A stretch of 64,000 nt of DNA. Origin: Dromaius novaehollandiae. Its lineage: Eukaryota; Chordata; Aves; Casuariiformes; Dromaiidae. This document shows positions 34,116 to 45,797 of the stretch, in pieces. Numbering within the stretch: position 1 is the first letter of the stretch; each line of letters opens with the position of its first letter. The position numbers and the translations under genes were made by a program. Below the pieces are notes generated by a model that saw only the letters and a program-made list of their open reading frames with translations, was not told the origin of the DNA and did not search any database. The DNA lies in NCBI RefSeq assembly GCF_036370855.1, contig NW_026991398.1:682001-746000 (forward strand). Direction: 5' to 3'.

Positions 34116-36293
34116 CCATCCCATGTTCATCACCTCATCATTTCCAGGGTATCTGTGGTCACAGCCATAGGTTGTTCATTTCTTTCTCTTTTCTATGTTA
34201 TATTCATTTTAAAAGGAAAATACTTAGCTTCATCGTGCTTCTCCTCAAGAATCTCTCATCTTAATCCGACCCAGAGAACCTGTTGAAGCAGGAATCCAGG
34301 CTTCCCCCTTCATCAGCAGAGGTGGGGGAACCTCAGAGCCTCCTAGTCTGAGCTCCCTCAGATGCCCTCAGGGCAATGGGGAGAGTTTCCCTTTGCAGTG
34401 TCTCTTTCGGCACTGACACCCAGGGACCTCAAGGGGTCAGTCAGGCTTGTATAAGTATAGACGGGATGAGACCATAGGTCCCGTGTCCTTTAGGAGAGCT
34501 CAGCTCCCCTGCCAGAGTCAGGGTGTGATCTCACACCCGTCTCCTGTGAGGGTGGCAGCTGGCTGTCACCATGGGCTGGTCCCTTCCCTCTCCAGTGCGT
34601 CAATGTTCACAGCAGAGCAGGAGGGGAGGGGAGGAGAGTCTGGATGCAGCCTGTGGGGACAGACCCTTTTCCTCTCAGGACCGTCCCACCACTGCCACAG
34701 CAGGCATTTCCTTGCTGCAGCCTTTGCATGGGGGCTGCAGCTTTTCTGGGAGACACATCCACCAGCAGCAGCAGGACTTTCTCTTTTCAGGGCTTTCCTC
34801 CTCATTTCCACACTGTCCTGCTGTGCTCTCATGTGTGTATATGGCCTCAGTGCTCTTGTAACCTGGTGCTTCCTTGTGCATTTCTGTGAGCTCAGGCATC
34901 ACCAGGCCCTGGGCACCCTTATGCCAGATCTGGATTGAAAATATGAAAAATAACATTTTTATGTTATATGAAAATATGAAAATAACATTTCCATGTGACC
35001 TGCCTGAAGTCCAGCCTTTCTTCAGAAGATGGAGTCAAAAATATGCTCAAGGCAATGCACCACCAAGGGATCCAGTGTTCTGCTTGTGAACTCCATGGGA
35101 GCCAGGGGATGAGCTCAGAGTCCCCAGTAATCTGTTAGGGACTGAGGGTTGGATTCAGGGCTCATCTCTCAGTGACCAGTGCCAGTGGAGATGGTAAATG
35201 GTGTCTGAATTACCTTCCCAGGGCTGTCTCACAGGTGACAGTGCTGATGACAGATGCCCATCCTTCTGGAGGGGAATCTGAAGCCCCAGGAGAGCTCAGG
35301 GGATCTCCAGGGTCAGCGTGTACCTGGGGGAGGGCAATGAGTGGGGCCTCACAAAATGAAGGATGGTCCACAGTGGAGTGACCAGAAGGTAGAGCACTAA
35401 ATCCAGGTATGCATGGGGAAATGAGGGCTCTGCAATCCCCAGAGAGGCAGTGGGGACCCAGGAGTCCCAGGGAAGGGGCCCTGGAGAGTGATTCCTGCAC
35501 CCTCAGTGAAACACCACAGGCTGGAGGTAGTGCCCACCCAAACACATCTCCTGCCATTACAAGTGCCCTGGGGTCACTCTGAGCACAGTCCATGAGCACA
35601 GAGCTGTGCCAGCAGTGTCAGTGGTGGTGATCCCTGTCCAGTTGGGTCTGCTTCCTGCCCCAACAGCTCAGCCAGTGTGGAATAACTCCGTAGCCTCACA
35701 GCCCACTCGCCCTGCAGAGCAGCACCACCAGCCTGGGGCCCTGCAGGGAGCACAGGGCAGGGGAGCAGGAACAGCCAGGCCAGCATGGACACAGTGACCT
35801 GGGGAAAGACTCTCTGGGGAGCAGGGATGTCCCAGGAGAAAAGCAGGGCAGCATTCAGACATAGGAAATGAGAAGGAGAAACAGGTTTCTCTGGTCACCA
35901 GCTTGGGGCAGGCTGCTCTGTCCGTGGGGCAGCAGGAGCTGCCGGAGGGGCTGCAGGGCCAGGGCTCTGGTGCTGTGCTGGGCAGCGGGGTGGGCATGGA
36001 GGGGCTGCAGGCAGACAGGGAGGGGGATCTGCTGGGCACAAGAGCAGGGGAGACAAAGAGTGACTGGACTCATTGCGGGGCCTCATCCCCTTGCCAGGGA
36101 GCTGCTCCCCTTGTCCTTGGGCTGTGCCTGAACTACACTGTGGACATGTCTATGCCCGGCCCTGCACCTCTTGGGTGCTGACCTGACCCTGTCCCCATCC
36201 TGCTGACCCAGCTCCCCATCTCTGCCTCAGACCTGTGTCTGACTATGGTCAGGAAAGCCTTGGCAAGGGAAGCTGGGACCCAAGCAGACCCAT
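34116..36293 (+). repeat. 3' flank of the truncated OR (type F1)
   Basis: Direct paralogue of 31542-33678 at a spacing of about 2.64 kb. The poly(A) region (34930-35000) is rearranged into repeated GAAAATATGAAAATAACATTT words and the AATAAA is gone. No gene. Confidence 0.7.
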
Positions 36294-39106
36294 GGGTCTG
36301 ACCCAGAGGCCTTCTGTAAATATGCCCTTCACTGTGTCAGAGCTGGCCTCCCAAGTAGTATCTCTGCAATAAAAGTGGATCTTCTTAGTCCTGTGCCTGA
36401 ACGATGGGGTCTTCTTCCCAAGCTGGAGCCAAGAATGCGCTCAGGGAATTGCACCCAAAAAGGCCCTGTTGCTGTGCCTGTGATTTCCATAGGCAAAGGG
36501 GGATGAGCTTTTTGGGTGATGTGTGCGGGAATGGGGGCTGGATTCAGCTGTCACTTGTGGGTACCCAGTGCCCCTGGAGAGGGTGAGTGGTCAAGAGGTC
36601 TCTGCTGGGGACTGTCCCACGCATTAGAGAAGCCCATCCTTCTGGAAGGGAATATGGAGCCACCTGGATGGAGAGCACAGGGGATCTCCAGGGACAGCAT
36701 GTGCCTGGGATGGGCAGTGAGTGGAGACCCCCCAAACCAGGGGTAGTCACCCGAAGGTAAAGGGCCAAACCAGGGAATGCAGCACATCAGGGCTCTGCAG
36801 TCTCAGGAGAGGCAGTGGGCTGGGTCTAAGGACACCTCTGAACCCATCCTGAGCAATGTGAAATGGCCTGTGATTGCTCCAAGCACCCTCCACAGCTACA
36901 GACCCTGGGGAGGGTTTGTCAGGTGCAATGATGCTGGTCCAGATGGGTCTGCCCTCACCAGGACGGCCAGTGAGGAGTCACCCAGGACCACTGCACATCT
37001 GCCTGCTTGCCCTGCAGAGCAGCACTGCCAGCCCAGGGCCCTGCAGGGAGCCCAGGACAGGGGTGCAGGAATGGCCGATCAGGCCAGCACGGACACACTG
37101 ACCCAAAGAAAGGCTCTCTGGGGAGCAGGGACATCTCCAGAGAAGAACAAAGGAGCAATTGTGTGCTTGTGGGGAGGAATAAATGAAAACCTGTTTCCGT
37201 GTGTGTCAGCTCAGGGCAGGCTGCTCTGTCACTGGAGCTGCCTGAGGAGCCCTGGGGCCAGGACTCTTGTGCTGTGCTGGGGAGAGGGGCTGCCCAGAGG
37301 GGCTGCAGGCAGCCAGGGTGAAGGATCTCTGGCCATGAGAGCAGTGGAGACATGGAGTGCCTGGCCTCCATTTCCTTGTGCCATTGCTGGTCCCCAGCCC
37401 GGGGGCTGATGGGGAGGCTGACACCCCTCTCTGTCCCCCAGCAGCTGCTGTGCCCTGCAGAGGGGCTGGGGCTGTGGGGTGAGTGCCCAGAGCTCTGCAG
37501 CCCCCTGCCACAGGCACTGCTGTGGGGCCACCCCAGCCTGGTCTGCTGTGCTGGGTGGGCTGGGGAGAGGGCAGGGGAGGTGGGGAGAGCTGGGGAGGGT
37601 CTGGGCTGGACTGGAAAGGGCCCAGAGAGGCAAAATGCCAGCAGGCAGCTCCTGCGTGTGAAGGGCAGTGTGGGAGCACAGAGCCGTGTGCTTGCAGGCA
37701 AATGCAGGTCTGCTGGGAAAGGCAGCAGGACATGGCGGGTGCAGGAGAGGAGAGCCCAGGTTGTTCCCTGTGTTGCATGGACACAGTGGGGAAGCTGCCC
37801 CAGGGCCATCGTCCCAGAGCAGCCCCTCACATCACCCCTTTCCAGCACTGGCTGCTCACCCAGCTGTGGGGTGGTCCCTGGCCAGCTCCAGCCTCCTGCA
37901 GGTTCCTCCATCCCAATGGAGGGGAAAAGACCAGCCTTGCATGGCCTCTCTTCTGTACCAGAACCCAGCAAATGCTGAAGCACAGCTGTCTGCTGACCTC
38001 CATGTGGGGCACAGCCTGGGCTGGGCAGGGGCTGGGTGCTTGGAATCCTCAGTCTCTGGGGGATCATTTAAGAGTCATTTAATAATACCCCAGCCCTTTC
38101 CATGTCCGAGGTCTGTGGTTCCAGGTCCAGCCAAGCACTGGCTTTCCTCACTCCATCCCTTCATGCACAGACAAGGTCTTGATGCTCCCCCTGGGCAGCC
38201 TGTGCCCCTTCCACCCTCTGTGTACTTCCATCCCAGCACCCTGAGCACTGGTGCTGCTGCCAGGGCAGAGGTGGAGGATCCCCCGGAGTGGCTCCTCAGG
38301 GAGCTCCCCAGGGAAATGTTGTGCTCAGCCCCAGCCCCAGCCCCAGCATGGCAGAGGGGAGCTGCCCTCTCCCAACCCACCCTGGCAGTGCCAGCCCCAC
38401 CTCAGCCTGCTCCTGAAAGGCTCCAGTACAGCTCTGGTGGGAGCTGGAGCTGCCTTGGCCCCAGGGTGGTCTGGCAGCAGGAGGGTTTGACATGGGCAGA
38501 GCAGCAGCAGTGCGGGGAGCAGGGGAGGAGCAGGGAACTTGGGGCAAAGACCCCTGCCCTTGGCTGCACGGCCGGGGCACTGAACAGGCTATGCCTTTGT
38601 GGCTGATCAGGCTCCAGGTCGGGGGTGAATGCCCACTTGAGGGTAGGAGCACTGGGATTTTCATGGGCTTCAGTGCAGCTGTGACCATGGTGAAGGCAAG
38701 TGGGCAGAGCCAGGCCCAAGCAACTGCAAAGGCCGGGGGTGGGACGAGCAATGTGGGGCTGGTGAAGGCCCTTCCTCTGCTCCCCGTGTGGAAGAGAGTC
38801 CCCAGGCAATGCTGAGCTCCACTTTGGCTGACGGGAGGGGAGCACAGGGAGGGTGGAAGAGGCAGGTGGAGCCTCTCGGAGTGCATGAGGGAGTTTTCCA
38901 AAGGCTAGGGCTGAGCAGGAGAGTGGAGCTAGGGCCCACCCAAGCACATCTGTTTCTGTGTGTGTCACTAGCTTTCATTTCTCCTTTCACTAGCTCCAGG
39001 AGAGACTTTTGGATCTTCCCCTGAGGCTCTGCCAGCTGAGCTCATTCTGCTCTACCCCAGGTGCTCTCCTCAGCCTGCCAGCTGTGCTAGAGCAGAGGCC
39101 AAGGAG
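36294..39106 (+). repeat. Orphan OR 3' flank (type F2) and GC-rich spacer
   Basis: 36300-38060 matches the 3' flank of OR-A, starting at TGACCCAGAGGCCTTCTGTAAAT and including AATAAA at 36368-36373, but no OR coding exon precedes it. 38060-39106 is GC-rich and unmatched. The long open frames on both strands (for example 36955-38067 -, 37668-38606 +) resemble no protein I know and follow the GC content. Confidence 0.6.
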
Positions 39107-39207
39107 CAAGAATTCATGGAATCCCAGAGGAGTTTTGGTGGAAAGGGATCTCTGGAGGTCTCCAGTCCAACCTCCCACACAAAGCAGGGCTGTTTGGAGC
39201 CTTTGAG
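39107..39207 (-). mobile_element. CR1 3'-end fragment
   Basis: Reverse reading GAGGTTGGACTGGAGACCTCCAG ... GGGATTCCATGAATT is the CR1 3' untranslated end with its short terminal repeat. A copy stands at 45880-45975 in the next unit. Confidence 0.65.
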
Positions 39208-39558
39208 TGTGGCATATGACGACACGGACCTCAGATAGGATGGTGCAAGAGATCTCCTTTACTGAGACAACAATGGCTGGTTATATAGCAACCAACCAAG
39301 GCCAGCCCCTCTTCCTGCCACGTATCTCCTTGTGCGTTGTGGCATCTTGTGACAGGCAGGAAGGCACATCCTGATCCCTGGCAGGCAGGCAGGAAGGCAC
39401 ACTGTGATTGCTGGCACGTAGGCAGCAAGGCACATCATGATTACTGGCAACTCACGTGCACACATTCTGGCCACAGATCGCAGTTACCACATCATCACTT
39501 TCTGCCTTAGAGGTCCTCTGCTGTCTTACACAGCGTCATCCTATTTTGGTCCCCAACA
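39208..39558 (-). mobile_element. Solo LTR (351 bp), endogenous retrovirus, ERVK/alpha-like
   Basis: On the minus strand it begins TGTTGGGG and ends GCCACA, with a TATATAA box near 39292. Flanks are TTTGAG (39202-39207) and CTTGAG (39559-39564), a 6-base target duplication with one difference. The paralogous site at about 45990 is empty, so the element arrived after units C and D separated. It looks whole as a solo LTR; no internal region remains. The family call rests on the 6-base duplication and the termini. Confidence 0.8.
39354..39454. repeat. Three ~33-bp tandem repeats within the solo LTR
   Basis: The units share GGCAGGAAGGCACA...TGATT/CC...CTGGCA and sit upstream of the LTR's TATA box, where retroviral enhancers lie. 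Confidence 0.75.
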
Positions 39559-40060
39559 CTTGAGTCTTGTCTGGCCATCGCTGGACTGTGCCTGACCCCA
39601 GTTACCATCCCCAAATCTGCTCTGCTCCTCTTGTCCGGGCACTGTGGGACGGCACCTCTCATCGGTGGGTCCCTGCCCTGCCTGCCTTGCTGGCACCCTC
39701 AGCTCCCAACTCCACTTCCCGCATGGAGCAGCCCCGCTCTTGCTGCTCCCGACAACATACTCTCTGTCGCAGGAACCCTGGCAGAAATGGTGCATAAAGG
39801 GTCAAGCTGTGACACAGAAAGACCTGTTGTCATAACTGGGCATCACAAAATCTGACCCCAAGTGACTGTTTTCGCTTCTTCATGCAGCTAAGACTCTGCA
39901 TGCAATGTTACCCGGGTAGAGGGTCAAAATCTGAAGCTCTCCTCACACCTTTATAGTGGCTGTCAGGTAAGAGTTGCTGCTACGGACATAGAGTCACCTT
40001 TTGTATTTACAGCCTTCCTTGGGATCTCCTTGGATCCCACCTTCCCTTGCCAAGGCTTTC
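39559..40060. repeat. Outer 3' segment of unit D
   Basis: Direct paralogue of 45990-46420: GACCCCAGTTACCATCCCCA near 39594 against 46010, and AAGTGACTGTTTTCGCTTCTTCATGCAGCTAAGACTC near 39860 against 46275. No gene. Confidence 0.65.
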
Positions 40061-41263
40061 TTGGCTGTAGTCAGAGGCAGGTCCCAGGTAGAGATGAGGA
40101 GTCAGGTCAGCAGGACGGGAACAGGGTCAGGTCATCAGCACTGTCACCCGTGAGACAGCCCTGGGAAGGTAATTCAGACACCATTCACCATCTCCACTGG
40201 CACTGGTCACTGAGAGATGAACCCTGAATCCAACCCTCAGTCCCTAACAGATTACCGGGGACTCTGAGCTCATCCCCTGGCTCCCATGGAGTTCACAAGC
40301 AGAACACTGGACCCCTTGGTGGTGCATTGCCTTGAGCATATTTTTGACTCCATCTTCTGAAGAAAGGCCAGACTTCAGGCAGATAACAGAGGAGAACCCC
40401 TTTTATTATGGAAATGTTATTCTGGAGGCCACGTCTGGCATAAGGGTGCCCAGGGGCTGGTGATGCCTGAGCTCACAGAAATGCACACGGAAGCACGTTA
40501 CAAGAGCACTGAGGCCATATACACACATGAGAGCACAGCAGGACAGTGTGGAAATGAGGAGGAAAGCCCTGAAGAGAGAAAGTCCTGCTGCTGTTGGTGG
40601 ATGTGTCTCCCAGAAAGCATCAGCCCCCATGCAAAGGCTGCAGCAAGGAAATGCCTGCTGTGGCAGTGGGGGGAACGGTCCTGAGGAGCAGGGCATCTGT
40701 TCCCACAGGCTGCATCCAGACTCTCCTCCCCTCCACTCACGACATGCTGTGAGTGTTGGAGCACTGGAGAGGGAAGGGACCAGCCCACAGTGACAGCCGG
40801 CTGCCACCCTCGCAGGAGAGGGGTGTGGGATCACACCCAGACGGTGGCCAGAGGAGCTGAGCTCTCCTAATGGACATGGGACCCATGGTCTCCTCCTGCC
40901 TGTACTCACCTGAGCCTGACTCTGTGCCCCTGAGCTCCCTTGGTGTCAGTGCTGAAAGAGACACTGCAGATAGAAACTCTCCCCATTACCCTGGGGGCAT
41001 CCGAGGGAGCTCAGACTAGCAGGCTCTGAGGTTCCCCCATCTCTGCTGATGAAAGGAGAACCCTGGTTTCCTGCTTCTACATGGCCTCTGGGTCAAATAC
41101 AAGAGAGGGATAATTGAGAAGTAAGATGAACCTAAACATTTCCTTTTCACATGAATATAACAGAGAAAAGTAAGAAAGAAAGAAATGAAAAATATGTATC
41201 CTTGAGGCTGAATACCCTAGGAATGATGAGCAGATGCACATAGGACAGTTATTGGCATTGACA
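40061..41263 (-). repeat. 3' flank of OR-D (F1, shortened)
   Basis: Reversed F1 flank. Compared with unit C, about 0.95 kb is missing at 40125-40137, where GTCAGGTCA is joined directly to TCAGCACTGTCACC (46530 and 47478 in unit C). The deleted part holds the GC-rich stretch shared by B, B2 and C. The rest follows the F1 pattern, with TTTTCAGGGC at about 40560. Confidence 0.65.
40402..40407 (-). terminator. Poly(A) signal of OR-D
   Basis: TTTATT on the plus strand is AATAAA in the sense of OR-D, about 860 bases after its stop and in the conserved context CCCCTTTTATTA shared with unit C. Confidence 0.55.
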
Positions 41264-42184
41264 TCATACCCATTGAATCAGTTTCCTCAGTGCATCCTTG
41301 AGCTCCTTATTCCTCATGCTGTAGATGAGGGGGTTCACTGCTGGAGGCACCACCGAGTACAGAACAGCCACCACCAGATCCAGAGCTGGGGAGGAGAGGG
41401 AGGGGGGCTTCAGGTAGGCAAACAGTGCAGTGCTGAGAAACAGGGAGGCCACGGCCAGGTGCGGGAGGCACATGGAAAAGGCTTTGTGCCGGCCCTGCTC
41501 AGAGGGGATCCGCAGCACAACAGTGAAGATCTGCACGTAGGACACCACAATGAAAATGAAACACCCAAAGACTAAACAGGAACTAACCACAATAAGTCCC
41601 AGTTCCCTGAGGTAGCAGTCTGAGCAGGAGAGCTTGAGGATCTGGGGAATCTCACAGAAGAATTGCTCTACTGCATTGCCTTTGCAGAGTGGTATAGAAA
41701 ATGTGTTCCCAGTGTGCAGGAGAGCATAGAGAAAACCACTGGCCCAGGCAGCTGCTGCCATTTTGACACAAGCTCTGCTGCCCATGAGGGTCCCATAGTG
41801 CAGGGGTTTGCAGATGGCCACAAAGCAGTCATAGGCCATGACTGTGAGGAGAGAACACTCAGCTGCAAGTGAAAGGAGGAAGAGGAAGATCTGGGCAGCA
41901 CATCCTGAGTAGGAAATGGTCCTGGTGTCCCACAGGGAATTGGCCATGGCTTTGGGAACAGTGGTGGAGATGGAGCCAAGGTCGAGGATGGAGAGGTTGA
42001 GGAGGAAGAAGTACATGGGGGTGTGGAGGTGGTGGTCGCAGGCTATGGCTGTGATCACAAGGCCGTTGCCCAGGACAGCAGCCAGGTAGAAGCCCAGGAA
42101 GAGTGAGACGTGCAGGAGCTGCAGCTCCTGCGTGTCCGCAAATGCCAGGAGGAGGAACTCGTTGAAGGAGCTGCTGTTCAACAT
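41264..42184 (-). CDS. Olfactory receptor, OR14-like, OR-D, with altered DRY motif
   Basis: Open 306-residue receptor frame. The start MLNSSS matches OR-B and follows the splice acceptor (AG at 42208-42209). Visible: N3 glycosylation site, GN at 39-40, LHTPMYFFL, conserved cysteines of the extracellular loops, KAFSMC, PAVNPLIYSMRN. Two oddities: the TM3/loop-2 motif reads MAYDCFVAIC instead of MAYDRFVAIC, because codon TGC stands where OR-A and OR-C have CGC (a CpG-type change); and the protein ends at IQWV, five residues earlier than OR-B. The arginine of this motif is nearly invariant in ORs and is needed for G-protein coupling in rhodopsin-like receptors. The gene may therefore be a recently silenced copy despite its clean frame. 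Confidence 0.9.
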   Translation of the reverse strand: MLNSSSFNEFLLLAFADTQELQLLHVSLFLGFYLAAVLGNGLVITAIACDHHLHTPMYFFLLNLSILDLGSISTTVPKAMANSLWDTRTISYSGCAAQIFLFLLSLAAECSLLTVMAYDCFVAICKPLHYGTLMGSRACVKMAAAAWASGFLYALLHTGNTFSIPLCKGNAVEQFFCEIPQILKLSCSDCYLRELGLIVVSSCLVFGCFIFIVVSYVQIFTVVLRIPSEQGRHKAFSMCLPHLAVASLFLSTALFAYLKPPSLSSPALDLVVAVLYSVVPPAVNPLIYSMRNKELKDALRKLIQWV

Positions 42185-42209
42185 TTGCTCCCCCTGGCCA
42201 TGGGGGACT

Positions 42210-44398
42210 GTCCAAGAAGGAAAAGACATTGAGAAGTTAGGAGAGACTTTTAAGGGAAAATAAATAAATAATGTTTTTCCTTTCTTATTAATAATCTCAT
42301 TTTGGTTCGCTGTTTATTGGGAGGCCCTTTGCCCATTTCCCTTGCTTGAGCTCTGGTTTGTGAGGGCAGAGGGAGTCATGAGGAGCAGGGACCTCTGCCC
42401 ATAGGTTCCGTAGGAGTCTGTCCTGCTGTACAGCAGGGGGTACATGGGAATGGGGGTGACTAGCTCTGAGATTCACAATTTCTGTCAAATGAAATTCATT
42501 CATCTTGTGGAAGGGCTTTTCAGCATCTTCTCTCCCAATTCTAAAGGACAAGGGTTGCAGAAGTGAGTTTCAGGGATTTTTTTAATATTGTTTATTTTCT
42601 TTGAGAGGCCCTCGTCTCCCCTGGGGAGTGCTCTTTAAAAGTAGAAATCCTTGGCATTTCTACTGTGAGTCCTGAGAGGAAAGCATGCACTGTCACTTGG
42701 AGTGGGGACATCTCGACTGTCTAGTAGTCTCCTTCCTACCTGTCCTGTGCTCCCACCTCTTTGAGCTGGAGCATGCTGTTCCCCCCAAAGAAACTAGCCC
42801 CTGCTGAGAGCAGAGCAGTCCAGTTTCAAAGTGCAGATCTCCAACCTTCTCTGCCTTTCTCCAGGCACCTGAGGGAGGTCTCCACACTCCTCTTCTAGCC
42901 AAGGACACACAGGGCTCTTTTCAGATGCCCATTGACAGCCTCCCACCACCACCTCCATGCTCTCAGCATCTCTGCAGCTTCATAGAGATGCTATGAGATC
43001 ACAGAGATGCTGTGAGACAGCAGTGCCTTTCTGGAGGGCAGCTCACAGCCCGGCAGGACCCAACAGGGAAACAGTCAAAGGACCGTTAGGACTGAAGATG
43101 GGCTCTGCTTAAGGGAGAGTCAGCTCATTTCCCAACCCCACAGACTGCATTTCCTTTATCTGCACAAGTTTGAAGGGGGCTGGGGCAACCTCATTTCCAT
43201 GCAGACTCCTCTGCTTTACAACTCGCAGTGCTGGTGTCTGAACTTCATCTGAAACCCTCAACCCCAGGGAGATCGAGAGAAGAACAGGAGCAGCATGGAC
43301 AGGAGGGAAAAAAATGAGCAACATCACGATGCTGGTGCTGAAGGAGGCAAGGAGAGAAAGAGACAGAAAGGCACTCGGGAAAGCCTTCACCTTCCCCAGC
43401 TGGACATGCCACCTCGCAGACAGCGACATTTGCAGAACAGTCGCTCTCAGCCCCTTTGTTGGGCAGCACAAAACAGGCCCGTGACAGCTGAGAGGCCCCT
43501 CTCCTCTGCCAGAGGTCTGGCTGCAGAGGAGGCGGCTCATGCCCTGGATGTCACAACTGTCAGGGCACAGGCTCTGCTGGGTGGGAGAGAAGACATGGGG
43601 GAGTGCTCAGAGGAAGGTGTCTGCATCGGAGGGATTGACCATGACTTGCCCAAATCCACCCTCCCATGACGATTTTGTTCACTGTTCCCCCTCATTCCCT
43701 GCCCATCTCTGCTGCCTGGCACTGTCCCTGCTGCCTGGAGCTTTCTCGATCCCAACATCTTTTCCCTGTCGATGCTCACAGACCCCATCCCACCCTCCAT
43801 GTGCGCAGTTCTGCCCTACAGAAACTACTCAGGACAGGGCACTTGCCAGGGGCATCTCTGCATGCAGGTCCTAAGCAGCAGGTCACATAAACCCTGATGA
43901 GACCATAAAGGTGCTGCTGGTGCTGTCTGTAGGCTGAGGTGGGGTTGAAGGGGTTTGCTGACCTTTCTCACAGACCTACTGATCTCTGAGAGTGAAGGTT
44001 AGCGAGTCCCAGTCCCTTGCCAAACCAGCAAACTCTTTCCCTTTTTCTCCCTGCCAAATTAAGAAACTGAAAGCCCTGGAAGGGAAACTCCTTCCCTTTC
44101 AAGTAGCCTTTTTTTTTCCACCTTCCCCTGTGGTGCAGGGACACTGCTCTGAATCACAGCCCTGGGCAGATCTTGGTGCATGTCCCAGCTTCACAGCCCT
44201 GCACCGTCCCTGGCAGAAGGCAGCAGCATGCCCTGTGCCTGTGATGGTGTGACAGGGAAGCCCTGCTCTAAAGCATCACCTCCCCCATACTGGAGAAGCT
44301 GGGATAGCGATCCTTAAAAAACGATCATTCATGTTAGAATGGGTTTAGACGATGCTTTCAGGAGCCTCAGTAGCATTGCCCTGCAGCCAGAGACTTAC
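42210..44398 (-). other. Presumed 5'-UTR intron of OR-D (2.2 kb)
   Basis: On the minus strand the donor is GTAAGT (44393-44398) and the acceptor AATGTCTTTTCCTTCTTGGACAG ends at 42208. 43540-43900 aligns with the intron middles of C (51440-52000) and B (reversed). I see no other gene; the 43109-43540 open frame has no recognisable content. Confidence 0.55.
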
Positions 44399-44700
44399 CG
44401 TGTCAAGGGCTGTGAAGATTTCTCCCACAATGCACTGGCAGCCGCTCTCCCACTCCACACTGCCTTCCACTTCTCTCTGCCTTCTCTCATCTCATGTCAG
44501 CAGCAGCAGGCAGTGCCCGCAGCCCTGCTGCTCTTTGCAGAGGAGCTGCTCCTGCACACAGCTGTGTCTGGGCAGTGCTGCCAGGTTGCCATGAGCTCCC
44601 TCCATCCCAGGAGCCTGGCCCCACTCAGGAGCAGGGTCCAGCTGAAGGCCTGAATTTCTCTGTCCCTTGTGCTCCCTCCTCCTGGGAAGTGTTCCCTGAT
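44399..44700 (-). other. Probable noncoding leader exon of OR-D
   Basis: Reverse-strand paralogue of the A and B leaders: GAGCTCATGGCAACCTGGCAGC is kept, ending ACACG before GTAAGT. Like copy B it has TGA at the CTGCTGCTGACATGA point. Confidence 0.6.
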
Positions 44701-45206
44701 GTAAAGCAAAACAATCACCTTTGGTCCCTCCCTAAACAATACAGAGAGATCAGCTACAGCACTGTCACTTGTTTCATCAGAGGATGGTTCTCTATGAGAG
44801 GTGGAAAGTTCCCAACCTGGAAATCCATATTCCCATCTCTTAACTAGGCAGGACACCGAGAAGGGGACAGGAAGGGAGCTCATTTTCCCACGGTTCAGGT
44901 GTTGATTCAGATGAGTCAGTCTGGGCATCTCATGCCCATTTGGAGGCCCCTGGGATGCAGTGGGATTCAGCAAACTCCCGTGAACTCCACAAACACACAG
45001 GAGGTGGGATTCCCCTTCCCAAAACTGAAGTGAGCACCACATAGGTGTCTGCCTGGGAGCTCCTTGTCTAAGCTCCCATTACGATCACTGGAGATGGAGG
45101 GTAGGAGTCAGTTGCTCTCACACAAACACCTGGTGACAGTTGAAGAGACAGAGGTGGTCCAGGTATGTGCCAGTGTCTGCTTGCTCTGGTGGAGCGACTA
45201 TGAGAC
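44701..45206. repeat. Upstream segment of unit D, cut by an LTR
   Basis: Reversed paralogue of 8930-9437: GAGTGACTATGAGACC in unit A near 8930 (reversed) corresponds to GGAGCGACTATGAGAC at 45191-45206, where the LTR begins. The rest of the unit (antisense OR wreck and CR1) is missing from D. Confidence 0.6.
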
Positions 45207-45797
45207 TGTTAAAGAATATTGGACTGGGGCTGTCTAGAGGCAGCCGCTTAGCACAACTTCTATAAAACTGGCTTAGCATGAGGAGCTAAATTTGCTGCAG
45301 CCTTAGGCTGCACTCAGAGAACATGAGGAACTTTCACCTAGTTCAGTAAAAGAGGCCCCAGAGCTGGTTCCAGCTGGAAAGAGAAGGGAGTTACAAGCAG
45401 TCTGCATTCCTGTGTCTCACACTCCAAAAGGGAGAATGTCAAGACTTTGAAATAAGGCCTGTGCAGGGCTTCAGGAGCTTGAGAAACAAAGCCTGCTCTC
45501 ACTGCTGGGGCAGTGTTAATTATTGTGGTCGGGAATTATCTCCTCTGGACCTGGAGAGACAATGATAGGACCCAATAGGGAATGGTCAGACCCCAGACCT
45601 GAATATTACTCTTGGTCTGAACTACTGTGTGAGGAGTGGAGAACTTAGACTGGAAAATTATAATTGCCCAGGAGTTTCTCTGTTTGGGTCTCTTTCCAGA
45701 GGCACCCAGCTCGAGCTGTCATTTGCTGCTGTACCACTTAGAGTAAATGAGTCTGTGATACTCCGCATCTGAGACTCTGCTTTGGGAAACCTAGGGT
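45207..45797 (+). mobile_element. Old LTR of an endogenous retrovirus
   Basis: Starts TGTTAAAGAA and has a CTATAAAACT box near 45261. It is a diverged relative of 14970-15545 in the opposite orientation. The far end is not sharply defined (homology of the two copies ends near GGGAAACCTAGGGTCA). No coding part is visible. No matching flanking repeat was found, because unit D sequence does not resume after it. Confidence 0.65.

Noticed and set aside
41234-41575. Antisense frames within OR genes (RRNKELKD region read backwards, repeated at 31215, 33789 and 48913)
   Set aside because: They recur only because the OR sense sequence is conserved; shadows of the receptor frames.
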